In this document: positions 47,747 to 56,905 of the stretch, in pieces
Numbering within the stretch: position 1 is the first letter of the stretch
Layout of the letters: each line of letters opens with the position of its first letter
Assembly: GCF_037095735.1 (NCBI RefSeq)
Contig: NZ_JBAWKD010000008.1
Coordinates: 77,251 to 141,250 of the forward strand
DNA from: Frigidibacter sp037095735
GTDB lineage: Bacteria; Pseudomonadota; Alphaproteobacteria; Rhodobacterales; Rhodobacteraceae
Length of the DNA: 64,000 nucleotides
Reading direction: 5' to 3'
The notes under the pieces: model-generated
What the model saw: the letters and a program-made list of their open reading frames with translations, nothing else
Databases searched by the model: none
Told to the model about the DNA's origin: nothing
Program-made: the position numbers and the translations under genes

Positions 47747-48284
47747 TCAGGCCTCGGCGGCTTCTTCGGCCTCGAGGCGGGCGCGGTCGGCGGCACCCTT
47801 GGCCGAGACGTCGCGGTCCACCAGCTCGATGATCGCCATCGGCGCCATGTCGCCATAGCGGAAGCCGGCCTTCAGAACGCGGGTGTAGCCGCCCTGANGC
47901 GCGGTCGGCGGCACCCTTGGCCGAGACGTCGCGGTCCACCAGCTCGATGATCGCCATCGGCGCCATGTCGCCATAGCGGAAGCCGGCCTTCAGAACGCGG
48001 GTGTAGCCGCCCTGACGGTCCTGGTAGCGCTTGCCGAGCACGTCGAACAGCTTGATCAGGTCCTTGTCCTGCTTCAGCTGCGAACCGGCGAGCCGGCGGG
48101 CGTGCAGGTCGCCGCGCTTGGCCAGCGTGATCAGCTTCTCGATGATCGGACGCAGTTCCTTGGCCTTCGGCAGGGTGGTCTTGATCTGTTCGTGCTCGAT
48201 GAGCGAGCCGCACATGTTGGCGAACAGCGCCTTGCGGTGTTCGTGGGTGCGGTTGAGGCGGCGGTAGCCACGGGCGTGACGCAT
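47747..48284 (-). CDS. rplQ: 50S ribosomal protein L17, interrupted by an assembly duplication
   Basis: The gene starts 'MRHARGYRRLNRTHEHRKAL' and is intact L17 through 'YTRVLKAGFRYGDMAPMAII'. It then meets an N at 47898 between two identical 117-bp copies. The extra 118 bases shift the frame. Removing one copy plus the N restores a normal 139-residue L17 ending 'ADRARLEAEEAAEA' with a stop at 47747. I therefore read it as one functional gene, not a pseudogene. L17 is the last gene of the alpha operon and is followed by a strong terminator. Confidence 0.9.
47781..48015. repeat. 117-bp perfect direct duplication around an N (probable contig join)
   Basis: Bases 47781-47897 and 47899-48015 are identical and separated only by N at 47898. 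An offset of 118 is not a multiple of three, so it frameshifts an essential ribosomal gene. A single N between exact copies is what a scaffolder leaves when two contigs that overlap are abutted instead of merged. Confidence 0.9.
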
Positions 48285-48410
48285 GATTTATCTCCGTAAC
48301 GTCGTTTTGCTTTGTGTTGCCCGTCGTGCGTGCGGCGGGCGTCGTTGGGGCGGAATGCCCAGGGTGGTCGGTTTGCCCTTTCGGGCCAGTCGCTTGCGGG
48401 GGGTGACATC

Positions 48411-48443
48411 GGTGCACCTGCGGTACACCCCCTGTACACCCCC
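48411..48443. repeat. Three 11-bp tandem repeats between rpoA and rplQ
   Basis: GGTGCACCTGC, GGTACACCCCC and TGTACACCCCC follow each other without gaps (core GTRCACC). They lie in the 201-bp gap between rpoA and rplQ, where most genomes have little space. The 11-bp spacing puts each core on nearly the same DNA face. The function is unknown. Confidence 0.45.
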
Positions 48444-48485
48444 CGCGCGCGGGTCGTTAACGAAACGCAGCCGATCCGTAAAGGA

Positions 48486-49502
48486 TCAGAACTGGTCCTC
48501 GAAGCGCTTGGCGAGGTCCTCGATGTTCTCCGGCGGCCAGTCCTCGACTTCCATGCCGAGGTGCAGGCCCATGCCCGAGAGCACTTCCTTGATCTCGTTG
48601 AGCGACTTGCGGCCGAAGTTCGGGGTGCGAAGCATCTCGGCTTCGGTCTTCTGGATGAGATCGCCGATGTAGACGATGTTGTCGTTCTTGAGGCAGTTCG
48701 CCGAACGGACCGACAGTTCCAGCTCGTCGACCTTCTTGAGCAGGAGCGGGTTGAACTCCAGCCCGTCCTCGACCTCGCCGGCACGGGCCGACTCGGGTTC
48801 CTCGAAGTTGACGAAGATCGCCAGCTGGTCCTGCAGGATGCGCGCGGCATAGGCCACGGCATCTTCCGGGGTCAGCGAGCCGTCGGTCTCGACCTTCATG
48901 GTCAGCTTGTCGTAGTCCAGCACCTGGCCCTCGCGGGTGGGCTGCACTTCGTAGGACACGCGCTTGACCGGCGAGTAGATCGCATCGATCGGGATCAGCC
49001 CGATCGGGGCATCTTCCGGACGGTTCTTGTCGGCCGAGACATAGCCCTTGCCGGTGTTCACGGTGAGTTCCATGAACAGGTCGGCGCCGTCGTCGAGGTG
49101 GCAGATCACGTGGTCCTTGTTCAGGACCTCGATGCCGTTCGATTCCGAGATGTCGCCGGCGGTGACGACCGCCGGGCCCTTGGCCGAGATCGAGACGCGC
49201 TTCGGACCTTCGACTTCCATCTTCAGGCTGACGCCCTTGAGGTTCAGCACAACGTCGGTCACGTCTTCGCGCACGCCGGCGATCGAGGAGAACTCGTGCA
49301 GGACGTTGTCGATCTGGACGGAGGTGATGGCGGCGCCTTGCAGCGACGAGAGCAGGACGCGACGCAGCGCGTTGCCCAGCGTCAGACCGAAGCCACGCTC
49401 GAGCGGTTCGGCCACGACGGTCGCCTGACGCGACGGGTCGGTGCCACCCCGGACCTCAAGCTGCGCAGGCTTGATGAGTTCGGCCCAATTCTTGTGGATC
49501 AT
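48486..49502 (-). CDS. rpoA: DNA-directed RNA polymerase subunit alpha
   Basis: The 338-residue protein has the N-terminal dimerisation domain ('PLERGFGLTLGNALRRVLLS', 'VLHEFSSIAGVREDVTDVVL') and the C-terminal DNA- and activator-binding domain ('LELSVRSANCLKNDNIVYIG', 'LLRTPNFGRKSL'-like residues, 'NEIKEVLSGMGLHLGMEV'). It assembles the core polymerase. GGAGG lies 8 nt before the ATG at 49502. A stem-loop (49576-49605) lies in the 118-bp gap after rpsK. Confidence 0.98.
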   Translation of the reverse strand: MIHKNWAELIKPAQLEVRGGTDPSRQATVVAEPLERGFGLTLGNALRRVLLSSLQGAAITSVQIDNVLHEFSSIAGVREDVTDVVLNLKGVSLKMEVEGPKRVSISAKGPAVVTAGDISESNGIEVLNKDHVICHLDDGADLFMELTVNTGKGYVSADKNRPEDAPIGLIPIDAIYSPVKRVSYEVQPTREGQVLDYDKLTMKVETDGSLTPEDAVAYAARILQDQLAIFVNFEEPESARAGEVEDGLEFNPLLLKKVDELELSVRSANCLKNDNIVYIGDLIQKTEAEMLRTPNFGRKSLNEIKEVLSGMGLHLGMEVEDWPPENIEDLAKRFEDQF

Positions 49503-49620
49503 GCAGTCGGCCTCCATGCCAGTTCCGGGCCCATGTCCGGCGGCCCGAAACACCCGAGGTGTGAAATGAATGTGGCCCGGGCCCCGCGTCGCCGCGCGGC
49601 CCGGGACCAAAGGTCTTGCG

Positions 49621-50010
49621 TCAGACGCGGCGGCGCTTCGGCGGACGGCAGCCGTTGTGCGCGATCGGCGTCACGTCGCGGATCGAGGTGATGTTGAAGC
49701 CGACGGCGGCCAGCGCGCGCAGCGCCGACTCGCGGCCCGAACCCGGGCCCTGGACTTCGACTTCGAGCGTCTTCACGCCGTGTTCCTGCGCCTTGCGGCC
49801 GGCGTCCTCGGCAGCCATCTGGGCGGCATAGGGGGTCGACTTGCGCGAGCCCTTGAAGCCCATGGTCCCGGCCGACGACCAGGAGATGGCGTTGCCCTGA
49901 ACGTCGGAGATCAGGATCTTGGTGTTGTTGAACGACGAGTTCACATGCGCCACACCAGCGGCGATGTTCTTGCGTTCCTTGCGCTTAACGCGGGTTTTAT
50001 CGCGAGCCAT
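49621..50010 (-). CDS. rpsK: 30S ribosomal protein S11
   Basis: The 129-residue protein shows 'NIAAGVAHVNSSFNNTKILI', 'SWSSAGTMGFKGSRKSTPYA' and the C-terminal 'DVTPIAHNGCRPPKRRRV', all S11 signatures. It forms part of the 30S platform near the mRNA exit. It lies 15 nt after rpsM; rpsD, often next in the alpha operon, is absent here. Confidence 0.98.
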   Translation of the reverse strand: MARDKTRVKRKERKNIAAGVAHVNSSFNNTKILISDVQGNAISWSSAGTMGFKGSRKSTPYAAQMAAEDAGRKAQEHGVKTLEVEVQGPGSGRESALRALAAVGFNITSIRDVTPIAHNGCRPPKRRRV

Positions 50011-50025
50011 TGCTGATCCCTCCCC

Positions 50026-50394
50026 TTACTTCTTCTTGCCGGCGATCGGCTTCGCCGGGCCCTTGCGGGTGCGGGCGTTGGTGTGGGTGCGCTGGCCGCG
50101 AACCGGAAGGTTCTTGCGGTGACGCAGGCCGCGGTAGCAGCCGAGGTCCATCAGACGCTTGATGTTCATCGACACTTCACGGCGAAGGTCGCCTTCGACG
50201 GTGAAGTTGGCGTCGATGTATTCGCGGATCGAGAGCACTTCCGCGTCCGACAGCTCGTTCACGCGACGGGTCGCGTCGATGCCGACGGCCTCGACGATCT
50301 GCGTCGCGAAATGCGGGCCGATGCCGTGGATGTACTGCAGCGCGATCGGAACGCGCTTGCCGGTGGGGATGTTGACGCCAGCGATACGTGCCAC
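50026..50394 (-). CDS. rpsM: 30S ribosomal protein S13
   Basis: The 122-residue protein begins 'MARIAGVNIPTGKRVPIALQ' and ends 'RTRKGPAKPIAGKKK', with 'YRGLRHRKNLPVRGQRTHTN' in between. S13 contacts the large subunit and tRNA at the head of 30S. The start codon is GTG at 50394, with AAGGAA 7 nt upstream; no ATG fits the conserved N-terminus. A promoter and a leader hairpin lie upstream. Confidence 0.97.
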   Translation of the reverse strand: MARIAGVNIPTGKRVPIALQYIHGIGPHFATQIVEAVGIDATRRVNELSDAEVLSIREYIDANFTVEGDLRREVSMNIKRLMDLGCYRGLRHRKNLPVRGQRTHTNARTRKGPAKPIAGKKK

Positions 50395-50415
50395 GCGTAA
50401 TTCCTTTTCCGTTGC

Positions 50416-50441
50416 GGCTCCGTAGTACCGGAGCCTTTTTT
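50416..50441 (-). promoter_or_regulatory. rpsM leader hairpin
   Basis: GGCTCCG and CGGAGCC form a perfect 7-bp stem with a 6-nt loop, 21 nt before the rpsM start. A run of six A precedes it on the transcribed strand. Read on the plus strand it would be a textbook terminator (stem plus TTTTTT). On the rpsM transcript it sits next to the ribosome-binding site, so it may stop antisense transcripts or influence translation. Confidence 0.45.
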
Positions 50442-50547
50442 CACAACTGCGGCCCGGCGGGCGAGATGCCCCGGGCCACAACGGTCTGACCTGATTCGAA
50501 GTTGATGAAATCCATCAAATCAAGACGATTCTCTTGCGAGACGCCGT

Positions 50548-50576
50548 GACCTAGAGGGATTCTGACCGAAGGTCAA
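50548..50576 (-). promoter_or_regulatory. Candidate promoter of the alpha operon
   Basis: TTGACC (50576-50571), a 17-bp spacer and TAGGTC (50553-50548) start just past the adk hairpin and about 155 bp before rpsM. The CTTGACC -35 box is typical of alphaproteobacterial housekeeping promoters. Confidence 0.5.
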
Positions 50577-50610
50577 GCCGTGTCGCCGCCCGGCCCGGGC
50601 GCGACACGGC
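50577..50610 (-). terminator. Stem-loop after adk
   Basis: GCCGTGTCGC (50577-50586) pairs perfectly with GCGACACGGC (50601-50610) eight bases past the adk stop, with a GC-rich 14-nt loop. Few T residues follow, so it may be a partial terminator. It directly abuts the rpsM promoter candidate. Confidence 0.5.
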
Positions 50611-50617
50611 GTCGCCT

Positions 50618-51220
50618 TCAGGTTGCGGTTGCCGCGACGGCCTGATCCAGCACGTTGGCGATCGAACCGGCCACGGTCTCGACCGGCGCGAGACCGTCGA
50701 CGGTGAAGAGATCGCCGAGGGCATAGTAGTAGCCGATCAGCGGCGAGGTGCTCTTGTAATAGGCCCGCAGACGGTCGGCGAAGACCTCTGGGTTATCGTC
50801 GGCACGGACCGGCTTGCCGGCCGCCCGCGCCTCTTCGGCGCGGCCGACGATGCGCGCGATCAGCGTCTCGTCGTCGACGACCAGCTGGATCACCGCGTCG
50901 AGCCGCTGGCCGGTGCGGGCCAGAAGCTCACCCAACGCGTCGGCCTGGGCCAGCGTGCGGGGGAAGCCGTCGAAGATGAAGCCGTTGCCGGCACCGGAGG
51001 CGATCTTCTCTTCGATCAGGCCGATGACGATCTCGTCGGTGACGAGCTCGCCCCGGTCCATCACCGCCGCGACGCGCTTGCCCATCTCGGTGCCCGAGCT
51101 TTTCGCCTCGCGCAGCATGTCGCCGGTCGAGAGCTGGACCATGCCCCGCTCGGCCACCAGACGCGCGGCCTGGGTGCCCTTGCCTGCCCCCGGAGGCCCG
51201 AGAAGGATGATGTTCGGCAT
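50618..51220 (-). CDS. adk: Adenylate kinase
   Basis: The 200-residue protein has the P-loop 'ILLGPPGAGKGTQAARLVAE', 'STGDMLREAKSSGTEMGKRV', 'GFIFDGFPRTLAQADAL' and 'VGRAEEARAAGKPVRADDNP'. The last segment is where longer enzymes carry the large zinc-binding LID, so this is the short-LID form common in alphaproteobacteria. It balances adenine nucleotides. Its position right after secY is the usual spc-operon tail. Confidence 0.97.
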   Translation of the reverse strand: MPNIILLGPPGAGKGTQAARLVAERGMVQLSTGDMLREAKSSGTEMGKRVAAVMDRGELVTDEIVIGLIEEKIASGAGNGFIFDGFPRTLAQADALGELLARTGQRLDAVIQLVVDDETLIARIVGRAEEARAAGKPVRADDNPEVFADRLRAYYKSTSPLIGYYYALGDLFTVDGLAPVETVAGSIANVLDQAVAATAT

Positions 51221-51234
51221 CGTTCTGTCCTATG

Positions 51235-52599
<1,365 letters not shown>

Positions 52600-52706
52600 G
52601 TGCGGTCTCTTCTCAAGCAAGAGCGCCGCCGCACCGTGTTCCGGTTCGGCGGCGCCTGGAATAACACTCGGCCTATGTAAGCGGGTCAGCGCCCGCCCAC
52701 AACGAC

Positions 52707-53186
52707 TTATTCCGCCGCAGCCTCGACCGGCGCGGTGACGGTGAGCTTGCCACCGGCCTTCGCGACCGCTTCCACCGCCGATGCCGAGGCGCCGGTCACG
52801 GTGAGGTTCAGCTTCGAGGTCACTTCGCCCTTGTTCAGGACGCGGATGCCGTCACGCTTGTGACCGGTCACACCGGCGGCGACCAGCAGGTCCTCGGTGA
52901 TCTCGTTCTTGATGTCGAGCTTGCCGGCGGCGACGAATTTCTCGATCAGGCCGAGGTTGACGACCGCGTATTCCTTGCGGTTCGGCTTCGAGAAGCCGCG
53001 CTTCGGCAGACGACGGTAGAGCGGCATCTGGCCGCCCTCGTAGCCACCCAGCGCCACGCCCGAACGCGAGGTCTGACCCTTGATGCCGCGGCCGGCGGTC
53101 TTGCCCTTGCCCGAGCCAGGACCACGGGCGACGCGCTTCTTCTTGCGCGAGGAGCCGGGATTGTCGCGGAGTTCGTGAAGTTTCAT
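52707..53186 (-). CDS. rplO: 50S ribosomal protein L15
   Basis: The 159-residue protein begins 'MKLHELRDNPGSSRKKKRVA' and has 'RGPGSGKGKTAGRGIKGQTS', 'ALGGYEGGQMPLYRRLPKRG' and a C-terminal Ala-rich end. It is an early-assembling 50S protein. A 293-bp gap with a terminator and a dispersed repeat separates it from rpmD, so rplO-secY-adk probably has its own promoter. Confidence 0.97.
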   Translation of the reverse strand: MKLHELRDNPGSSRKKKRVARGPGSGKGKTAGRGIKGQTSRSGVALGGYEGGQMPLYRRLPKRGFSKPNRKEYAVVNLGLIEKFVAAGKLDIKNEITEDLLVAAGVTGHKRDGIRVLNKGEVTSKLNLTVTGASASAVEAVAKAGGKLTVTAPVEAAAE

Positions 53187-53338
53187 GTCGCTTCTCCTTG
53201 GCCGGAAATCCCCCCGCAAGCGACAGAGGGGGACACGCGGCATATGTGATGATACATGACCCCGCACGGGGCCACCGGGGGCCTATAGCGGCAGGCGGCG
53301 CCTCGATCAAGCGGAAGATAGGGCCTGCGGCCGGCGAT

Positions 53339-53392
53339 GGGGCGGGCGCCGGGGCTCTGCCCCGGACCCCGGAGTACTTGTGCCAAGTCGAA
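53339..53392 (-). repeat. Dispersed GC-rich extragenic repeat, copy 3 (inverted)
   Basis: Read on the minus strand this is TTCGACTTGGCACAAGTACT, then CCGGGGTCCGGGGCAGAGCCCC, which aligns with copy 1 at 38415-38470 over about 45 bp. It lies in the rpmD-rplO gap together with a terminator. Confidence 0.55.
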
Positions 53393-53426
53393 AGGAGGCA
53401 AGGAGCCGCGGCCACGCGTGGAACGG

Positions 53427-53452
53427 AAAAGGGCGCCGCGGTTGCGGCGCCC
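53427..53452 (-). terminator. Terminator after rpmD
   Basis: On the minus strand GGGCGCCGC (53452-53444) pairs with GCGGCGCCC (53439-53431) across a 4-nt loop and is followed by TTTT. It would end the rpsE-rpmD transcript before rplO. Confidence 0.7.
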
Positions 53453-53479
53453 TTCCCTATCCAACCGGAGCGGTGAGGC

Positions 53480-53665
53480 TCAGGCCTTTTCTTCGATGAT
53501 CACGACCATGTGCGGGATCGAGTTCACCATGCCGCGGACGGCGGGGGTGTCTTCGAGTTCGCGGGTCTTGTGCATTTTGTTCAGGCCGAGACCCTTGAGG
53601 GTCGCGAGCTGCTTGGCGGGGCGACGGATCGGCGAGCCGATCTGCTTGACGACGATGGTTGCCAT
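53480..53665 (-). CDS. rpmD: 50S ribosomal protein L30
   Basis: The 61-residue protein has 'VVKQIGSPIRRPAKQLATLK', 'GLGLNKMHKTRELEDTPAVR' and 'VNSIPHMVVIIEE', the complete small L30. It is 12 nt after rpsE. Confidence 0.97.
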   Translation of the reverse strand: MATIVVKQIGSPIRRPAKQLATLKGLGLNKMHKTRELEDTPAVRGMVNSIPHMVVIIEEKA

Positions 53666-53677
53666 GTCTGCCTCTCC

Positions 53678-54235
53678 TTACGCTTCAGCCGTTTCGGCTT
53701 CGGGCTTGCGGAGGATGTCCGCAACCTTCTTGCCGCGACGCTGCGCGACCTGACGGGGCGAGGTCTCGAGCTTGAGGCCGTCCATCGTGGCGCGGATCAT
53801 GTTGTAGGGGTTCTGCGACCCCAGCGACTTGGCGACCACGTCGTGGATGCCGACCATCTCGAAGACGGCGCGCATCGGACCACCGGCGATGATGCCGGTA
53901 CCGGCGGGCGCCGAACGCATCACGACGCGGCCCGCACCGTGGCGGCCTTCCATGTCGTGGTGCAGGGTGCGGGCGTCCTTCAGCGGCACGCGCACGAGCG
54001 AGCGCTTGGCCTGCTCGGTCGCCTTGCGGATCGCTTCCGGCACTTCCTTGGCCTTGCCCTTGCCGAAGCCGACGCGGCCGCGCTGGTCACCGACCACCAC
54101 GAGAGCGGCGAAGCCGAAGCGCTTGCCGCCTTTCACGGTTTTCGAGACGCGGTTGATCGCGACGAGACGTTCGGCGAATTCCGGGGTCTCTTCACGCTCT
54201 GCGCGACGCTCCCGGCGGTTTTCACGTTCAGCCAT
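53678..54235 (-). CDS. rpsE: 30S ribosomal protein S5
   Basis: The 185-residue protein shows 'ERLVAINRVSKTVKGGKRFG', 'VGFGKGKAKEVPEAIRKATE' and 'VRSAPAGTGIIAGGPMRAVF'-type residues, with a charged Arg/Glu-rich N-terminal extension. S5 contributes to decoding fidelity and mRNA unwinding. A terminator-like hairpin in the 157-bp gap separates it from rplR. Confidence 0.97.
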   Translation of the reverse strand: MAERENRRERRAEREETPEFAERLVAINRVSKTVKGGKRFGFAALVVVGDQRGRVGFGKGKAKEVPEAIRKATEQAKRSLVRVPLKDARTLHHDMEGRHGAGRVVMRSAPAGTGIIAGGPMRAVFEMVGIHDVVAKSLGSQNPYNMIRATMDGLKLETSPRQVAQRRGKKVADILRKPEAETAEA

Positions 54236-54354
54236 TGAGGCCTCCGTAACTTGGGCAACTGTGGGCCCGTTGGGTCAATCCAGGTGACGGCCGAGGGGCA
54301 CTGTCCCGGATCATCGAGGGGCGCAACCGGCGGAACCGGGGGCGCCCCTGCAAG

Positions 54355-54386
54355 GAAAGCGCGGCCCGTCCGAAGACGCGCCGCGC
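54355..54386 (-). terminator. Terminator-like hairpin after rplR
   Basis: A 12-position stem (54359-54370 with 54375-54386, one mismatch) closes on a stable TTCG tetraloop on the minus strand and is followed by TTTCC. It lies 7 nt past the rplR stop. Confidence 0.6.
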
Positions 54387-54392
54387 GATGGA

Positions 54393-54752
54393 TCAGAACT
54401 TCAGGCCGCCTTCACGGGCGGCATCGGCCAGCGCCTTGATCTTCCCGTGGAACAGGAAGCCGCCACGGTCGAAGTAGCAGGTTTCGACACCGGCCTTCTT
54501 CGCACGCTCGGCGATCGCCGCGCCGATCTTGGCAGCGGCTTCGACGTTGTTCTTGCCGACAACGCCCAGATCCTTCTCGAGCGACGAGGCGGCCGCAACG
54601 GTCACGCCCTTCACGTCGTCGATCAGCTGGACGCTGATGTTCTTGGACGAGCGGTGCACGCTGAGACGCATGCGGCCGTCGGCCAGTTTCTTGAGTTTGT
54701 TCCGGACGCGCAGGCGGCGCTTGAGGAACAGATCGCGTTTCGTGTTCGCCAT
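54393..54752 (-). CDS. rplR: 50S ribosomal protein L18
   Basis: The 119-residue protein has 'RRLRVRNKLKKLADGRMRLS', 'VHRSSKNISVQLIDDVKGVT' and the C-terminal 'CYFDRGGFLFHGKIKALADA'. L18 binds 5S rRNA. It starts 11 nt after rplF. Confidence 0.97.
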   Translation of the reverse strand: MANTKRDLFLKRRLRVRNKLKKLADGRMRLSVHRSSKNISVQLIDDVKGVTVAAASSLEKDLGVVGKNNVEAAAKIGAAIAERAKKAGVETCYFDRGGFLFHGKIKALADAAREGGLKF

Positions 54753-54763
54753 TGTCGCAGCCC

Positions 54764-55297
54764 TTACTTCTTCTTGCCTTCCTTGCGGAAGATGAACTCG
54801 CCCTTGTAGCGGATCCCTTTGCCCTTGTAGGGCTCGGGACGGCGCCAGTCGCGGATGTTCGCGGCCACCTGGCCGACTTCCTGCTGGTCGATGCCCTCGA
54901 TGACGATCTCGGTCTGCTTCGGGGTCGTGATGGTCACGCCCTTCGGCACGTCGAAGTTCACTTCATGCGAGTAGCCGAGCGAGAGTTTCAGGACGTTGCC
55001 GGCCATGGCGGCACGGTAGCCGACGCCCTGGATTTCCAGCTCTTTCTTGAAACCGGTGGTGACGCCGGTGGCCAGGTTCTCGACCATCGAACGCGCCATG
55101 CCCCATTGCTGGCGGGCGCGCTTCGAGGTGCCGCGCGGCGTCACGGTGATCGCGCCATCTTCCTGGGCGAGCGTGACGTCGTCGGTCGCGGTGAACGAGC
55201 GGGTGCCTTTCGGACCCTTCACCTCGATGGTCTGGCCGGAGATCGTCGCGGTCACGCCCTTGGGCAGTGCGACGGGTTTCTTGCCGATACGAGACAT
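54764..55297 (-). CDS. rplF: 50S ribosomal protein L6
   Basis: The 177-residue protein begins 'MSRIGKKPVALPKGVTATIS' and has 'GVGYRAAMAGNVLKLSLGYS' and 'DWRRPEPYKGKGIRYKGEFI'. L6 sits near the factor-binding site of the 50S subunit. The ATG at 55297 fits the universal start; the frame is open further upstream over rpsH. Confidence 0.97.
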   Translation of the reverse strand: MSRIGKKPVALPKGVTATISGQTIEVKGPKGTRSFTATDDVTLAQEDGAITVTPRGTSKRARQQWGMARSMVENLATGVTTGFKKELEIQGVGYRAAMAGNVLKLSLGYSHEVNFDVPKGVTITTPKQTEIVIEGIDQQEVGQVAANIRDWRRPEPYKGKGIRYKGEFIFRKEGKKK

Positions 55298-55307
55298 GAG
55301 ACCCTCC

Positions 55308-55703
55308 TCAGAACACGGTGCACAGCACTTCGCCACCGACGTTGGCGGAGCGAGCGTGTGCATCGGACATGACGCCTTTCGGCGTGGAGACGATCGAGAC
55401 ACCGAGACCGTTGCGCGGCGACGGCAGGTCCTTGACGGACATGTAGACGCGGCGGCCGGGCTTGGAGACGCGCTTGAGTTCGCGGATCACCGGGGTGCCT
55501 TCGAAGTACTTGAGGCTGATCTCGAGCTCCGGGTGGCCGTCAACGGTGACGGACTCGTAGCCGCGGATGTAACCCTCGTCCTTCAGCACGTCCAGCACCC
55601 AGGCGCGAAGCTTGGAGGCGGGGGTGCGGCAGGTCGACTTGCCCCGGAGCTGCGCGTTCCGGATGCGGGTCAGCATATCGCCGAGCGGATCGTTCAACTG
55701 CAT
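55308..55703 (-). CDS. rpsH: 30S ribosomal protein S8
   Basis: The 131-residue protein has 'NDPLGDMLTRIRNAQLRGKS', 'ISLKYFEGTPVIRELKRVSK' and 'GLGVSIVSTPKGVMSDAHAR'. S8 is a primary 16S rRNA binder and in E. coli regulates the spc operon; whether that operates here is not visible. Confidence 0.97.
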   Translation of the reverse strand: MQLNDPLGDMLTRIRNAQLRGKSTCRTPASKLRAWVLDVLKDEGYIRGYESVTVDGHPELEISLKYFEGTPVIRELKRVSKPGRRVYMSVKDLPSPRNGLGVSIVSTPKGVMSDAHARSANVGGEVLCTVF

Positions 55704-55715
55704 TGTGCGATCTCC

Positions 55716-56021
55716 TTACCAGCTCGACTTGACCATGCCCGGGATCTGGCCGAACGAGGCCAGTTCACGCAGCATAATCCGCGACAGTTTCAGCTTGCGG
55801 TAGTAGGCGTGCGGCCGGCCGGTCAGCTGGCAGCGGTTGTGCAGACGGACAGCCGACGAGTTGCGGGGCATCTCGGCCAGCTTCAGGGTCGCCTTGAAGC
55901 GCTCTTCCATCGGCTTGGACTGGTCTTCGATGACGGCCTTCAACGAGGCACGCTTGGCAGCATAACGCTTCACCAGCTTCGCGCGCTTCTTCTCGCGTTC
56001 GACCATGGATACTTTAGCCAT
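55716..56021 (-). CDS. rpsN: 30S ribosomal protein S14
   Basis: The 101-residue protein is the long, zinc-free S14 form: 'NRCQLTGRPHAYYRKLKLSR' has one cysteine where zinc forms have paired CxxC motifs. It ends 'FGQIPGMVKSSW'. It lies 12 nt after rpsH's upstream neighbour in normal spc order. Confidence 0.96.
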   Translation of the reverse strand: MAKVSMVEREKKRAKLVKRYAAKRASLKAVIEDQSKPMEERFKATLKLAEMPRNSSAVRLHNRCQLTGRPHAYYRKLKLSRIMLRELASFGQIPGMVKSSW

Positions 56022-56039
56022 TGGTTTCCCTCTCCGCGA

Positions 56040-56600
56040 TCAGCTGTTGAAGGGCATGCTGAATTGCTTCAGCAGGGCCTTCGCTTCCGCGTCGGTTTTC
56101 GCGGTGGTGCAGATGATGATGTCCATGCCGAGAACTTCGTCGACCTTGTCGAAGTCGATCTCGGGGAACACGATGTGCTCTTTCAGGCCGAAGGCGTAGT
56201 TGCCGCGGCCATCGAACGAGGTGCCTTTCACGCCGCGGAAGTCGCGGACGCGGGGAAGGGCGATCGTGATCAGGCGGTCGAGGAATTCATACATCTGGTC
56301 GCCGCGGAGGGTGACCTTGCAGCCCAGCGGCATCTCTTCACGGACGCGGAAGCCGGCGATCGACTTCTTGGCCTTGGTGACGACAGCCTTCTGACCGGCG
56401 ATGAGCGTCAGCTCTTCAGCGGCCTGCTTGACCTTCTTGGTATCCTTGACGGCTTCGCCGACGCCCATGTTGAGGACGATCTTGTCGAGCTTCGGGATCA
56501 TCATCTCGTTCTTGTACGAGAATTCTTCCTTCAGCGCGGCGCGGATGACGTCCTTGTACAGCGTCTTGAAGCGCGGGGTGTAGGTGGCGGTGTCCAGCAT
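56040..56600 (-). CDS. rplE: 50S ribosomal protein L5
   Basis: The 186-residue protein has 'YKNEMMIPKLDKIVLNMGVG', 'GQKAVVTKAKKSIAGFRVRE', 'PLGCKVTLRGDQMYEFLDRL' and 'IVFPEIDFDKVDEVLGMDII'. L5 binds 5S rRNA and contacts tRNA. The start overlaps the rplX stop by one base. Confidence 0.97.
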   Translation of the reverse strand: MLDTATYTPRFKTLYKDVIRAALKEEFSYKNEMMIPKLDKIVLNMGVGEAVKDTKKVKQAAEELTLIAGQKAVVTKAKKSIAGFRVREEMPLGCKVTLRGDQMYEFLDRLITIALPRVRDFRGVKGTSFDGRGNYAFGLKEHIVFPEIDFDKVDEVLGMDIIICTTAKTDAEAKALLKQFSMPFNS

Positions 56601-56905
56601 CAGATCGCATCCCCGGTGGTCTTGGCGAAACGGACCTTCTTGCCGTCTTCCAGGCGGAAGCCGACGCGGGTCGCCTTGCCGTTGGCGTCGAGCAGGGCCA
56701 GGTTCGACAGGTCGATCGGCATCGCCTTCGGCTGGCGGCCGCCCTGGTTGGTCTGGGTCTGGCGCTGGTGGCGGATGGCGATGTTCACGCCTTCCACGAC
56801 GGCCTTGTTGTCCTTGGGGGACACCGAGGCGATCTCGCCCTGCTTGCCCTTGTCCTTGCCGGTGAGGACGACGACCTTGTCACCTTTGCGGAGCTTGGCA
56901 GCCAT
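56600..56905 (-). CDS. rplX: 50S ribosomal protein L24
   Basis: The 101-residue protein begins 'MAAKLRKGDKVVVLTGKDKG', a KOW-type start, and continues 'GVNIAIRHQRQTQTNQGGRQ'. L24 initiates 50S assembly. A GTG one codon earlier is also open, but the ATG at 56905 fits the family. Confidence 0.96.
   Translation of the reverse strand: MAAKLRKGDKVVVLTGKDKGKQGEIASVSPKDNKAVVEGVNIAIRHQRQTQTNQGGRQPKAMPIDLSNLALLDANGKATRVGFRLEDGKKVRFAKTTGDAI

Noticed and set aside
47747..48284. rplQ as a pseudogene or as two L17 genes
   Set aside because: The break coincides exactly with an N between identical copies; removing one copy gives a normal gene. An assembly fault is the simpler reading.
48411..48443. A CRISPR array
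   Set aside because: The three units are 11 bp and contiguous, with no spacers and no cas genes.
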